In this document: piece by piece, positions 11,601 to 22,362 of the stretch
How the letters are laid out: each line of letters begins with the position of its first letter
Position numbering within the stretch: the first letter of the stretch is position 1
From: Pelargonium cotyledonis
Lineage: Eukaryota; Streptophyta; Magnoliopsida; Geraniales; Geraniaceae
Direction of reading: 5' to 3'
DNA: 31,297 nucleotides
Assembly: GCA_036897625.1 (NCBI GenBank)
Contig: JAYMTA010000327.1
Span: forward strand, 1-31,297
The notes under the pieces: generated by a model
What the model was told of the DNA's origin: nothing
The model's database searches: none
The model's input: only the letters and a program-made list of their open reading frames with translations
Translations under genes and position numbers: made by a program

Positions 11601-14600
11601 CTCCTTCACTTTCATTCCACTCAACAAGATGGGATTCACCCTCTTTACTAGTTCCACAGGAGAACAGTCTACAGGAAATAACACAGCATTTTAAATCCAA
11701 TAGGCAATAAGCATATGCATAAACATATATTTATATCTATGCATGCACAAAGGGAGAGGAAGCTTATTTAGATGCGAAAATATGCGACAAAATCCACTGA
11801 ATAGAATAACTGTAACTTGTAAAATTAATAATACGGATACACATGCAGATAGAGCTTTCTGGTATCAATTCACGGTATATCAAAAGTTCAATACAAACAG
11901 ATTGCTAATAATAAAATTTTACCTGCTTCCATCTGCACTATATGACATCATGGTGCACCAAAGACCAGGAGCATCATAATCAACTCTAGAACCCAAGCAA
12001 TCATATAACCAAGCTTTTATCTTTCCATCTATGGCAGTTGAGAAAATGAACTGCAAATCATAACAAAATCAGTTAAGAGATAAAGTAATCCTACTATTTC
12101 GAACGGGCCCATTTCTTACCAAATGACCATAAACATAATGCACTATAACAGCATACCAACACCAAACTTTCATGAGCATAGGCTGGTAACCAACTCCAAA
12201 AAAGGAAATTACCTGGATATTTTCTTTGTGATGAGGACAGACTGAATATACAGGAGCTTCATGACCTTCAAAAATATACTGTCTGCGTCCAGCCGCAGCA
12301 TCCCATACCTATCACATTGGAACTACATTTGAGGCATTCTATTCTTCTTTTCATACAAAAACACAATGAGCCTTCAAAGTCATTACCTTAATAGTCTTAT
12401 CATCACCACATGTGACTATGCACAATTGTTTGTTCGGGTGAGCAAATGCAATGTCATTAACACCACCAACATGAGCATCAATCTAAGAAATGAGGAAATA
12501 GTCAATAGTCTGTACCTGGCCTTTCACAATGCCAAACACTAATAACAATTATAGGGCTTACCTCCAAGTGTTGTCTTAATTCACCATTTGGATTGTAAGT
12601 ATATATCTGAACAATATGTTTTGAAAATGCAACGCCTATGCAATACAAAAATAAGGAAATAACATTATGATCCAACAAGTAGGGAAATGAAACTACTAAT
12701 GTTGTGAATGACATTTTTGTATACAAACCAAGCATAAGTCCATCTGGGGCCCAAACACACCGATTAACTGAAATCGCAGCATCATTCAACAGTGCTGTCT
12801 GGTACCATATCAAGATGCATAAAAGGACGATTGGTCACTATATCAAAATGTGAATATGAAACCTAGGGATAGATCAGATAAAATCATATAGTAATTAATT
12901 ATTACCTGCAATGATGCAGTTACAGCAGAGATATCCCAAACCTTGAAAGGTTTATGGGCCAACCTTTCCCGTGACCCAACTTCCCAAAGGCTAATGTCAC
13001 CAACATTTGTCCCAACTACAAAGTGATGTATGAGATAGAATGATTACACTACTTAAATGTTTGGAAAATTATTTCTTTAATGATCACGGGCAAGAAAGAG
13101 AACATCTATAAGAACCAACCTAGAAGTGTGGTTTGCTGCAGTGGATGGAAGTCCATGCTCATAACATTAGATCCCTGATTAAGGCTCCGCACGACACTTT
13201 TAGGAAGATCATCTTGTGAGTAGACATTGGGTGTATGAGTTACACCAGAAAATGACACCTGGAAAAATAAAACAAAGGAATATCAAATTAAACAGCACTA
13301 TACTAACAATCACACGTGAAAACAAAACAGCATGTAAGCTGTCTACACAGCCATACCTCATCAGACTGGCCAGTGCGAATACGCTTCAGCAGGTGTTCTG
13401 AATCAGCTGACTGATAATCCATCCCAGTTACTCCAGTAGGGGTCCTTGGATGTTTCAAAAAAGCTGTGCGCATCAGAAAATAATGAGAACATAATATTAA
13501 TCAGCAGAGATGTAGACACAGAAAACTAAATGTTCTTCACCAGCACTAGAAGGTTGCATGAGACCAGGAGGACCTGCTGCCACAGAAGGGTGGGGTAAAG
13601 AAGGATTATTGCTAGACATCCATCCAGCAATAGCTCCAGGAGATGGTGACATAACTGGCTGAAAAGGCTGCACAGCAAGAATCATTACAAGTTTATTCCA
13701 CAATGCTGCAAGTGAGCCCTGACTGTATGGATAGATGCAGAATACTTACACCATGGGCACCAATAGGAGGAAATGCCCCGCCAGGTTTTGGCATTTGTCC
13801 CACAAGGGGATTATTTGCCGGAGGAGGAGGACGAGCTCCATTAGCAGTTGTAAGAGCACAGGAATGATCAGTAAAAAGTGTTTTAATATCAGGGTTTGGA
13901 CGAGGATTCTTGCAAAGCTGATGTTGCCAGTTTAAACTGAAATTTCCAAACAGTGAGAGGAACCTTTAGAAACAACCCTTTCCATGGCAGCACAGATTAG
14001 CTACAAGTCTAAAATCACGTGTACCAAGTTGTCCTCACAACATATCTTATATCTTGGCCATATTATAAGTAATTTGTCAAGCATTGCCAAGGAACTAAAA
14101 TGGATGATCCATGGCAACATTTATATGTCTAAATGGAGTGACATTCATATCCCATGCTTGCATGTATAATAAACATAAACATAAAGAAGAAAGTCTAGTG
14201 TAGTGACCTCTGATTTATTAAAGTTCTTAGTCGTGAGCTTTTGAAGGCAGGGAATGTTAGCTTATCCCGGAAGAGAGGATTTGCTTCAATTAACTTTTTA
14301 AGTTCTATGAGCATGATACTTCGAGCTGATTTTGTGTCTCCATACTTCGAAAGCTGCTCATTTTGCCTGGTTATAAATTTAAACAGCTAAGATTATTGAG
14401 GACCAAGTTCAAAGTACATGGTGGATCATCATTATACTCAAAACCCAAGGATAAATACCTGAAGTTATCGAGAGTAAGCAACTGAGTTATCTCCTTAAAC
14501 AGTTCTTCATTGAAGGATGAAAAAACTTTAAGGTCCTTCGCGAGAATATCAACAGCTTTTGCTCGGTCCTGCCTGGTAGAATGAAAATGAACAACTAATT

Positions 14601-15369
14601 GAATATCTTACCTATGCAAGACCATAGAATCCTTATGGAGGGGCATTGATAGCAGCAAACCAAATCTCACCTATCAAGAGCTTCCAAATACTTCTGTTTC
14701 CTAATTTCAAAGAAAATCTTCATTGAATACCGGTTGTCTTCAACCTTTGTGAATCCACATAAATAGCGCTCAACTTCATCCCACTCGCCAGCCTGTACTT
14801 GATCCTCAAAGTGTTTCATATTGAAGAAAAACCCTGATTCTTGTTCCAACCTAAAGTGTACAAAACAATGATGAACATATAAACATGTAAAATTAATCTT
14901 TATGAATTAAGTCACTTGAATACAATATGGTTACTTAAAAAGAACATGAAACCAAAGTACCAAGAACTAAAGAATGTTTTAGTACCCTTGCTTCTAAGAG
15001 CAAAATTCAACCAATGAGATATTCCCTACCTAAATCTCTTATGATAAATTAAAAGGGAGACAACAAATTACAGACTTCAAATCATTTATGATTCAAATAA
15101 CATAAGCCTCTATTCCAATGAGCTTTATCAACAAATCGGCTTAAATCTGATTTTACAAAATCCCTCCTTTCTTTCAAAGCATATATTATAATATTAACCA
15201 TAAAATTAGTTGTTTATCTTCTATTTCCGCAGCAACCAAACATAACTTTAAGATTGACTAAAGTATTGAAACAAACAAGACAAACTTACTTGTGAACTGT
15301 CTCCTTGAACTTCTCCTCGTCCAGGAACTGTAAAATTAAGAATACTAATTCCCTGCTTAAGGAAGACAT
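5689..15369 (-). CDS. TPR: TOPLESS / TOPLESS-RELATED transcriptional corepressor (25 coding exons, 1139 aa)
   Basis: Coding exons, 5' to 3' on the minus strand: 15369-15290, 14850-14671, 14572-14459, 14366-14208, 13936-13750, 13667-13541, 13463-13357, 13258-13120, 13015-12906, 12798-12729, 12635-12562, 12482-12387, 12308-12213, 12050-11923, 11668-11434, 11348-11181, 10774-10667, 10593-10447, 9352-9242, 9156-8974, 8843-8715, 8033-7938, 6801-6616, 6183-6011, 5905-5689. All introns are GT-AG and the exons sum to 3420 nt. The protein starts MSSLSRELVFLILQFLDEEK (LisH, about 4-36), followed by CTLH and CRA helices to about 210 that bind EAR motifs (LxLxL). A proline-rich linker follows (about 205-330, with GAHGPFQP and AGWM), then two WD40 propellers to about 1090 and a Ser/Asn-rich tail ending SELPSSR. 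N176, mutated in Arabidopsis tpl-1, is intact, as are K71 and F74. Length matches the family (about 1120-1140). It is a nuclear corepressor recruited by Aux/IAA, NINJA and other repressors. The exact paralogue is not assigned. Confidence 0.97.
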
Positions 15370-15482
15370 GGTCCCCGGTAACCCTATCCGCTCCAGCGTA
15401 AATATCCAATGTCAACCCAAATAACTCAAATTCCGCCACAACCAGCTGATTCCACACGAGCAAAGCCTCTCGGGTCAAAATG
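15370..15482 (-). other. 5' UTR exon carrying the TOPLESS-related start codon
   Basis: A good acceptor (TTTTTTTTGCAG on the minus strand) ends at 15483. Exonic leader sequence then runs into the start codon at 15369. A donor CAG/GTGGTG upstream at 15680/15679 would define a 197-nt leader intron. This is inferred from splice signals only. Confidence 0.5.
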
Positions 15483-15679
15483 CTGCAAAAAAAATAATAC
15501 CCAGAAGCTATTCTTCTTCTGCCCTGTTTGCTATTACAAAATGTTTTCTGGTACAAAGCACAAACTTCAAACACAGTTCTCAGATGGATATGTCTTCGCA
15601 AAACTGAACATGCATAAATATGTACCAGAAAACATTCGATTACTGGAAAACGAAATTCTCCCGGTTCACGCTACACCAC

Positions 15680-16045
15680 CTGACAGAAACCCTATATAAA
15701 CCCAAATTTCCAGCTCCAAATACCGAGATCCAGCAAAATAAAGCTCAAAATTTGCGACAACAGCCCTAGATTGCAACAAAGTAGCAGCCTTGTTGAGATT
15801 AATTTCACAAGCTGCTCTGACAAAAATGTGAACTTTTTTCCTGATCGGATAAAATGAAAACAATCGGCAGGCCTGGGTGTGCCTCGTGAAGGAGAAAGAG
15901 AGCTCAAATCCTCAGTGGAAGCACAAAACAATGAATCATTTCTAGGGTTAGGGTTTTGCTCCTACTTCTTCTTGGAACCTCTGTTGTCTTCTCTACTTTT
16001 GCAGAAGAGAAAACTGAAAATAAAGAAGTTAATTTGGTGTATCTC
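15680..16045 (-). other. Probable first (non-coding) exon of the TOPLESS-related gene
   Basis: The exon lies between the TATA box at 16071-16080 and the proposed leader donor at 15680/15679. It has CT-rich stretches typical of plant leaders and no long reading frame matching the protein. The small reading frames on either strand here have no supporting similarity. Confidence 0.4.
15948..15956 (-). promoter_or_regulatory. Telo-box in the leader
   Basis: AAACCCTAA on the minus strand (followed by CCCTAG) lies about 90 nt downstream of the predicted transcription start. Telo-boxes near the start are common in plant genes active in dividing cells and can recruit Polycomb via TRB proteins. The motif is seen; its role is inferred. 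Confidence 0.45.
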
Positions 16046-16070
16046 AGAAGGAGTGGGACAAAGGTTTGCT

Positions 16071-16080
16071 GTATTTATAG
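16071..16080 (-). promoter_or_regulatory. TATA box of the TOPLESS-related gene
   Basis: CTATAAATAC on the minus strand is a near-ideal plant TATA box. It would place the transcription start about 25-35 bp downstream, near 16040-16048. Confidence 0.55.
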
Positions 16081-16089
16081 CTACACTTT

Positions 16090-16708
16090 TTATCCCTATC
16101 TATCTCATTATTCTCTCTCTACCTGATTTTCACACACTTCGTAGCCTGCAACAGTAATGCCATTTCAAATCAAACCTTACCTCTTTCTTTGTCCAGTCCC
16201 CAAAATAGCACTATTATGCAAACAAACAAACACAAAAGTAAACCCTAGTTAGCAAAGGAGGTGTTTCATCTTCTTCTTTAAAATAAAAAATAAAAAAAAT
16301 CACTGGTTTAATTCAGTTTGAAACTTAATCTGAGTTAAACCTCAGTTAAGGTTCTTCACTACTTTTCACATGTATGTTTCGTGGGAATCTAACTTGAGAG
16401 TTTTTCTCTCAATCTTAGGCTACGTTGTCAACCGAGCCACAATCCATTTGTCAGCAAAGGAGGTGTTGGCATGTGAGATCAAAATAGATTGAGAAATTAG
16501 AAGGGTGGTGAGTGAAATTACTGGGTGGTGTTCGAAAAAGTTATTTATGTTTCGTAGATTAACGAATTGAATGAGGTGTTTTTATAGTTTCATATAATGA
16601 TATGTGTGGATAAGAACAACTGAAATGATAAAAATAGTTCTAGAGTATCTAATTGTTAGAGATAAATAATTAAGCCTTTTATTATGAAAATTCTCTAATT
16701 GAAGGTTA
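16090..16708. other. Upstream spacer of the TOPLESS-related gene
   Basis: AT-rich sequence with CT-rich runs and an A-rich tract at about 16280-16300. It likely includes the distal promoter of the minus-strand gene. No gene or classified repeat is seen. Confidence 0.5.
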
Positions 16709-16904
16709 ACATGAGGCATCAGGTCTATGAATGTCAGTGTTTTTCACCCCCACTAGTGAGAGCGTCATCCTGTTAGTTGTTAGCTCCCTTTAAACCCGTA
16801 AATCTCACCACATATCGTCGGCAATAAGACTCGAACCTGAGAACTCAGAAGGAACCCAAAGCACACTAACCGTTTGGCCCAACATGCCTTGGTACATGAG
16901 GCAT
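16709..16904 (-). mobile_element. tRNA-derived SINE with 11-bp target site duplication
   Basis: The element occupies 16720-16893 and is flanked by perfect direct repeats ACATGAGGCAT at 16709-16719 and 16894-16904. On the minus strand it carries an A-box-like segment (GGGCCAAACGGTTAGTG, 16880-16864) and a B box (GGTTCGAGTC, 16837-16828). These form the two-part RNA polymerase III promoter of tRNA-derived SINEs. It matches the element at 30241-30420 over the promoter region. The intact duplication suggests a fairly recent insertion. Confidence 0.75.
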
Positions 16905-17390
16905 ATTGAGACCCATATTAAATTGCCGGTTTTTTTTCTTTCTTTTTGGTATGACTTTTATTTTCCATTTCACCTTTATATCGTGAGCATGTGCATTTAC
17001 GTCTTCGATGAGATGGTGAGAGCCAACTGAGATGTAGAATATTCAAATTGACTATCAACATTTGTTGTTTCACTACTATCATCCACCTAGAAAAATGATG
17101 GAACATTTTCCATATTTTATCCGTTGTAATTAATTTGAGGAAGAGGGATTTGAGGAGCAACAACAACAAGCCACTCGTCATCGTCTTTGCCCCAAGCAAA
17201 CAAGCAACAACAACAACCAACTAGACAGTCCTGAAATAAGAGAAAAGATGGAGAAAATTTAGGGTTTGAGTTGAAAGAGTTTTATAAGACAAGATAAATG
17301 TTCAACTTAGTTGTCTTTGCTTCAAAATTTGATTTTAATGGAAGATTAGGAATTGTGAAAATTGTTTCATATTTTTCTTGGTACCTAAAC
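16905..17390. other. Intergenic spacer with CAA-type simple repeats
   Basis: Short CAA-rich tracts lie at about 17156-17175 and 17200-17218. No gene is supported; the minus-strand frame over this stretch is low-complexity. Confidence 0.5.
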
Positions 17391-17590
17391 TTTGGGTGAA
17401 AACCCAATTTGATACCCAAAATTTTATTCTATCAAACGTGATACTCAAACTTTAATTTTCAATCCAATTTGATGTCAACCGTTACACTTCGTTAACAAGT
17501 CCGTTAAGTCATGTTACATGGACTGATGAATGTTGACGTGGCTAAAAATGACACACTTGATGTGATGACATGGATATTATTTAATTTTTA
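17391..17590. repeat. Dispersed repeat end of DNA-transposon type
   Basis: The segment begins GTACCTAAACTTTGGGTG and repeats words such as CCAATTTGAT and TACCCAAAATTTT. It runs into GTTGACGTGGC. Sequences of this style are common at ends of non-autonomous plant elements. No second end or target duplication was found, so family and limits are open. Confidence 0.4.
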
Positions 17591-17679
17591 ATTAAAAAAT
17601 ATAATAAAAACAATATTCTTCTCCGTAAGTCTGCTATCTCTTTAGGCCACATTATGCATATAGAAATATAAAGATAATT

Positions 17680-18700
17680 ACACATACCACCTCTCAAATA
17701 TACACCTTTTAACCATGACTACGCTTAAGTATTGTTTCTAACTACTGGGTACCATGAACTATGTTAGAGTTATTTTTATTCATTTTTTTTCGTTATATTT
17801 AACGAAATATTCCAATAATTCACTCATGTGCCCAACACATGACCATTTTTTAATTTCAAAAATACCCTAAACTCTACCCTTCTTCTTCATCAGTCTCGCC
17901 ATAATCATTATACCCTCCACGATAAATTCAAAATCTCACCGAAATCATCACATTCGCCAGAAAATTCGAACACTCGCCGGAAACCTCATAAAATCGCCGG
18001 AAACTGATAAAAAAAAAACATCAATCCCTAAACACCAAAATTTCATATTCGCCGAAAACTGAAAAAAAAAAAATTGTCGAAAATTGCAAGAAAACAAATC
18101 AATCAAAAAATTATTGAACTTGGGCGAGGTCAACTCTGGCGAGGTCAGATTTGTCCGGATCTGACTTTGGTGAGCTCGACGGTTGATCACCAGCGGCAAA
18201 GACAATCATGGTCATCGTCGAGAAGACCATCAGTGACCTTTGATTGCTCTTCTTGTTGCTCTCGAGCAAGAGTCAGAGATAGAGGTTGGGCTATATGAAG
18301 ACATAGCCGGAGAGATAGAGAGAGAGAGAGAGCCTCGTCGTCGATCTTACCGATAAGAGTAGCTCTTCATATCTAGAACAACATTGTCGTCGCATGAAGT
18401 TTGAACGTCGGCGTTGTCACCTGGCTGACAAAGATGACCTGGAGGTGATGCAAATCTGTTCGTCGGAAGGCCGGAGCTCGCGAGAACGTCAGATCTGTTC
18501 GTTGTTGGATTTGTTTGTTCTCGTCGGAGTCATGAAGTAGATCAACAACGACATCTAGAGCAGATAGACGACGGCGGCGGCGGAGAAGCCACAACCTCCT
18601 TCGTTTCCGGTGTGATTGACGACATATGGCTCTAAACCAAATCGTTCGTCCTCGGAGAAGCCACATCGAAATCTGTTCTATTATGCATATAGAATAGAAC
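17680..18700. repeat. Unclassified repeat with TCGCCGGAAA words and GC-rich interior
   Basis: AT-rich sequence at 17680-17900 passes into degenerate repeats of TCGCCGGAAA at about 17950-18060. A GC-richer interior with an AG tract at 18310-18332 and CGG runs near 18570 follows. Frames on both strands are low-complexity and resemble no protein I know. The order of parts resembles 30720-31297. Confidence 0.35.
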
Positions 18701-19489
18701 ATTCAAATTAAGTAACAAGAAACGCCCAAAACTCAAAACTCATATCTTCTTCTTCGTCAATCATCTATTTCTTCCCTCAATCCAAATCCCTACCTACAAC
18801 CTTAAAATGATTGAAATTCATTTGAATGTTTTAGATGGGTTTGAGTTTCAAGACCGATAATTGCCCGTTAGGCTTAGTGGACTGGCATTTTGGACCCAAC
18901 GAGTTGCACGATTTAGTGGGTGCGAGCTATAAATAGGCTCGTAGCCAATGCAGATTTAGCGGGTTGTCTTTTTTTGGGACACCCCTAAATATAACTCACA
19001 TCTCACATTTGTATTTTTGGCTCTAAATGAACATATCCAACTCGATTTCACAAATTGTATTTAGGGTTCCACATCATAAAACACAAAAATTATACCAAAA
19101 ATTAAAACTTCCAATGTTTCTTCCGCAACTAACAAATTTTTTTTACCACATTTTTTTTTGCGGCCATGAAGTTCAAATTGTAGTTGTCACTCCACGTTTG
19201 CACATCAATCCGTCGTCACAGAAACCTAATGTCTCCTTCCTCTCTCTCCCATTGTTCCTTCTATTGCTTTCATTCAAATCAAATTGCCTATAACCTTCTA
19301 TTGCCTCATCAACAACCCCAAATATTTTAACCTAAATGTTAAACGAGTACTACGCAGAAGATAATGGATACATAGAAGGACCGTCGTACCATGTGTGCAA
19401 CACGTGATCTCTTTAAACACAAAATTTGTTAAGTTGGATGGATGACATAAATGAAAAAAAGTTAAGGGTTGCGTAAAGTTACAAAATAT
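18701..19489. other. Intergenic spacer, no gene recognised
   Basis: AT-rich sequence with a T-rich tract near 19136-19160. The plus-strand frame at 19027-19293 has no recognisable domain and AT-driven composition, so it is not called. Confidence 0.4.
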
Positions 19490-19560
19490 ATGTAGAGTTT
19501 TCGATTACAAAGAAAAGGCAACAAGTCGAGTGCATTCATCTCTAATTTATCAAAAATAAA
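19490..19560 (+). repeat. Left copy of a 65-70 bp direct repeat
   Basis: The core GGCAACAAGTCGAGTGCATT and its flanks (TTACAAAG before, CTCTAATTTATCAAAAA after) recur at 22112-22175 in the same orientation, with a few mismatches. Confidence 0.6.
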
Positions 19561-19668
19561 AAAACACAATATATTTAAAACTAAGGTAGCTTAAAGTTAC
19601 AAAATTCATACTACATTATATAATAACTGGCTATATTTTATAAATAAAAGAAAATATTAACAAACTCG

Positions 19669-19704
19669 CTCGCGCTCGCGCACACACACACAAACACACA
19701 CACA
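19669..19704. repeat. Simple repeat, GCTC then CA
   Basis: A short CGCTCGCGCTCGCG run is followed by a CA dinucleotide tract with one AA interruption. It is an ordinary microsatellite. Confidence 0.7.
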
Positions 19705-19942
19705 TTTTCAACGGAGGAAAATGTATAAAAAAAAAAGGAAGGAAAATGTGAGAAAAATAAAAAAATTTAAGGGTAAAGTTTGAGAAAACAAAATACTAGT
19801 GGGGGCAACTACCCTCAATATGCTCTACATGGATCCGTCCTGATAACTGGTGAAAATGGCTCATAGAATGTCACCTAAACTATTTTCTTTAAAAGAAACA
19901 ATTCTAAAGCATGTCTTTTCACATTTTATGAGTTATAAAAAG

Positions 19943-20354
19943 AGTGTTATTGACTAATAACATTTAGTAATAGTCTATACCATGTCAATAAGTAATTAGT
20001 AGTAAATTACTACATCTCAACTAAACTGTTATAGGTAACAAGAAAGTTTATGTAGAGGCTTTTTACTAAATGATTTCTTTACTCTTCCGACGTGGGACAA
20101 GTGAATTATATATATAATAGGTTTTCACTCAACTTTCTTCAAAGTTTAAGTGTTATTAACTAATAACATTTAGTAATAGTTTATACTGTGCCAATAAGTA
20201 ATTAGTAGTAAATTACTACACCTCAACTAAAATATAATAGGTAATAATAAAATTTATATAGATGTTTTTCACTAAATGATTTTTTCACTTTTCCAATGTG
20301 AGACAAGTGAATTATATATATATAGGTTTTCACTCAACTTTCTTCAAAGTTTTC
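19943..20354 (+). repeat. Tandem duplication, two units of about 206 bp
   Basis: Unit one starts AGTGTTATTGACTAATAAC at 19943 and unit two AGTGTTATTAACTAATAAC at 20149. Both hold AATAAGTAATTAGTAGTAAA and end in TTTCACTCAACTTTCTTCAA. A partial third piece (AATGTGAGACAAATGA) follows at about 20354. The units differ at scattered positions. Confidence 0.8.
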
Positions 20355-20379
20355 AATGTGAGACAAATGATCTACATAA

Positions 20380-20870
20380 ATTTGTTCTTTTTTTTTCTTG
20401 TCACACTTCTTCTTCAAAAAAAAAAAAAAAGAAGCAACAAATCTATAAAGATCTATCACAAACCCATTATAGATTAAACATAAAACTCATTTTAAATTCT
20501 ACTTATTTTGCTTTTTCTTATTCTACTTCAAACTCAAAATGTCTCTTAATAAACACAACAAAAATCATATTTATTCTATTTGTTTAGTTCTTTACAAGAG
20601 ACAATGAAAAAAGAAGAGATGATATCATGGTTTCGTTTTAGTGAGTGACGCAATAACATAAAAAAAAAAGAAGATTTTTTTTACTATGTTAGTTTTTGTG
20701 TTCTTCATTTTATATATATAAACACATTTTTGAACCAAACACCAAAATATAAAAAAATTACAAAAATTAAAAATATAAACTACTTAAATATCGTGAGTAT
20801 GTTATTAATAATGTTATTTATAATACTAAAATTGAAAGCTCAAAGAGGAAACAAAATAGTGGTCGAGTCT
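20380..20870. other. AT-rich intergenic spacer
   Basis: Poly-A and poly-T tracts (about 20415-20430 and 20660-20690) sit in very AT-rich sequence. The plus-strand frame here is low-complexity and not a credible gene. Confidence 0.5.
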
Positions 20871-22060
20871 CTATAGTGCTGAGAGTTGTGAGTAACCATG
20901 AGATCGGTTGTGTTGACGGCGGCTGGTTGGTGCCTCGATGAAGGGTTCTGGCGCGAGAGGAGAGGTATGTTATCGACGTAGGGTAGTTTGCCGTTCCTCG
21001 GGCACGATCACGTCATGGCAATCTTTGGTGCAATGCTAGGGTTTTGGGGGTGGTGCTGGATGGTGCTGTCAGCTGTGATGACGCTAGCGGCGGTGGTGGT
21101 AACGCTGTTTTGCTTGATGAGCAGTAAGCAGCTGCAAATGAGTTTTGGTGCGTATGGTCGGTCGGACGAGTTGGCCTTAAGTTTGTGTGGGGAGCTTACA
21201 GATGTCGGAAGATCGGTCGAGTCTGGCTATGGTTTTGTCTGAGAAGGACAATGCCCGATCAATGGGGTCGGATACTAGGCATGATGGTTTGGGGGGGAGT
21301 CTAAACAGAGAAAGGAGGATGGAGAGGAAACGGAAGAGAGAATGGGTGACGCTAGATGAGTTGGAATCATCTCGGATGGAGGGGGAAAGATCGTTTTCGG
21401 TTCAGAGTAGCGGTACAAGGAGGTCGGAGGCATTTGGTTCCATTGGACGGTTCTACCTGGAGGAACCTGAAGATCTAAGTCGCATGTTGAAGGTTATGAT
21501 GTGAGGATACTACCTATTCATTATGGTAACCTGGACGAGCGTCCGCAGCTTTACTTCGAATTCTATGACGTCACAGATGCTTTTATGGTGGAAACAAAGA
21601 AGTCGTGGATGTACATGGATAACCTTTTGCTACTAGAACGTTGCAACTCCGATGATGTTGGTAAACTCCGCCGCAGCAGCGACTGAATATTGGAGGACCC
21701 ACTAACTCGAGGTAGGATCATGTTTCAGGTTGGTGGGAAAACATTGGTCTGATCCATATGGAGAGGAAGAAAAGTCCGACGCGTTCGACATAGTAGGGTA
21801 GATCGGGGGAAGTCAGACTTGCCTCAAGACCTTGATAAGATTTAGGATGCTCTATGATGTTTTTTCATGGGTGTCCACCCAAACGAGAAAGATTGCTATG
21901 GTTAGACTAGTAGTTGCTTCGATTAGGCCTTGGTTTTGGTTAGATTGATTTAGTTTGCGCTTTGTTTTTTAATTTTTTTAATTTTTTAATTTTTCTATTT
22001 TCATTCCATAAAGGTTGTTATTTATAATGAATCAGGTGTATGCATTCTTCTTAGAGTTCT
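20871..22060 (+). mobile_element. Retroelement-like fragment, possibly LINE ORF1 (DUF4283-like)
   Basis: A GC-richer insertion in AT-rich spacer. The frame at 21187-21504 encodes a hydrophilic, Arg/Glu-rich stretch (RRMERKRKREWVTLDELESS). The next frame, 21501-21686, encodes QLYFEFYDVTDAFM and WMYMDNLLLLERCN, which resembles the plant DUF4283 domain (F.F....D...V....PW.F....L.L.R). That domain occurs in ORF1 of many plant L1-type LINEs. The fragment's frame is disrupted and no reverse transcriptase is present. Its 3' part, 21775-21830, matches the repeat at about 4210-4275. The family assignment is from memory of the domain pattern and is tentative. Confidence 0.4.
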
Positions 22061-22111
22061 TTTACTATTTTTTACACATCCTTTACCTGTGCATCGCACA
22101 AGATCTCATGT

Positions 22112-22175
22112 AGTTTAGAGGTTTCAGTTACACAAAGGCGACAAGTCGAGTGCATTAATTTCTAATTTACCAAAA
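22112..22175 (+). repeat. Right copy of the 65-70 bp direct repeat
   Basis: GGCGACAAGTCGAGTGCATT and its flanks match 19490-19560 about 2.6 kb away. It lies just upstream of the leader exon of the PP4R2-like gene and runs into an A tract at 22173-22189. Confidence 0.6.
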
Positions 22176-22194
22176 AAAAAAAAAAAAAACAAAA

Positions 22195-22362
22195 ATCACA
22201 ACACTCCCGCCGTTGCCGTTACCGGTACCGTTGACGTTGCCGTCGCAGTTCCTCTTTCTCCGCCCGCTGCCTCTCTACGCTCATTATTCTTCACTGCTCA
22301 AATAGAAAGCTCACACAGATAGATCTCTCGTGCTCCTCTATTTCTCAAGTCTCTAATTTCCG
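22195..22362 (+). other. Probable 5' UTR exon of the PP4R2-like gene
   Basis: A CT-rich stretch with GTTGCCGTT-type words, typical of plant leaders, ends in a donor CCG/GTAAAT at 22362/22363. It would splice to the acceptor at 23780 over a 1418-nt leader intron. The transcription start is not visible; no TATA box is obvious. Confidence 0.45.

Noticed and set aside
15409-16157. Plus-strand frames over the corepressor leader
   Set aside because: No domain is recognisable, and the region has a minus-strand TATA box, splice signals and leader composition.
16828-16880. tRNA gene suggested by A and B boxes
   Set aside because: No cloverleaf can be folded by eye, and the target duplication shows it is part of a SINE.
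18373-18702. 109-codon minus-strand Arg-rich frame
   Set aside because: It lies in a GC-rich repeat interior with CGG runs; the Arg richness reflects composition rather than a protein family.
20276-20587. 103-codon plus-strand frame
   Set aside because: It runs through the tandem duplication and a poly-A tract and encodes low-complexity Phe/Ser/Lys-rich sequence.
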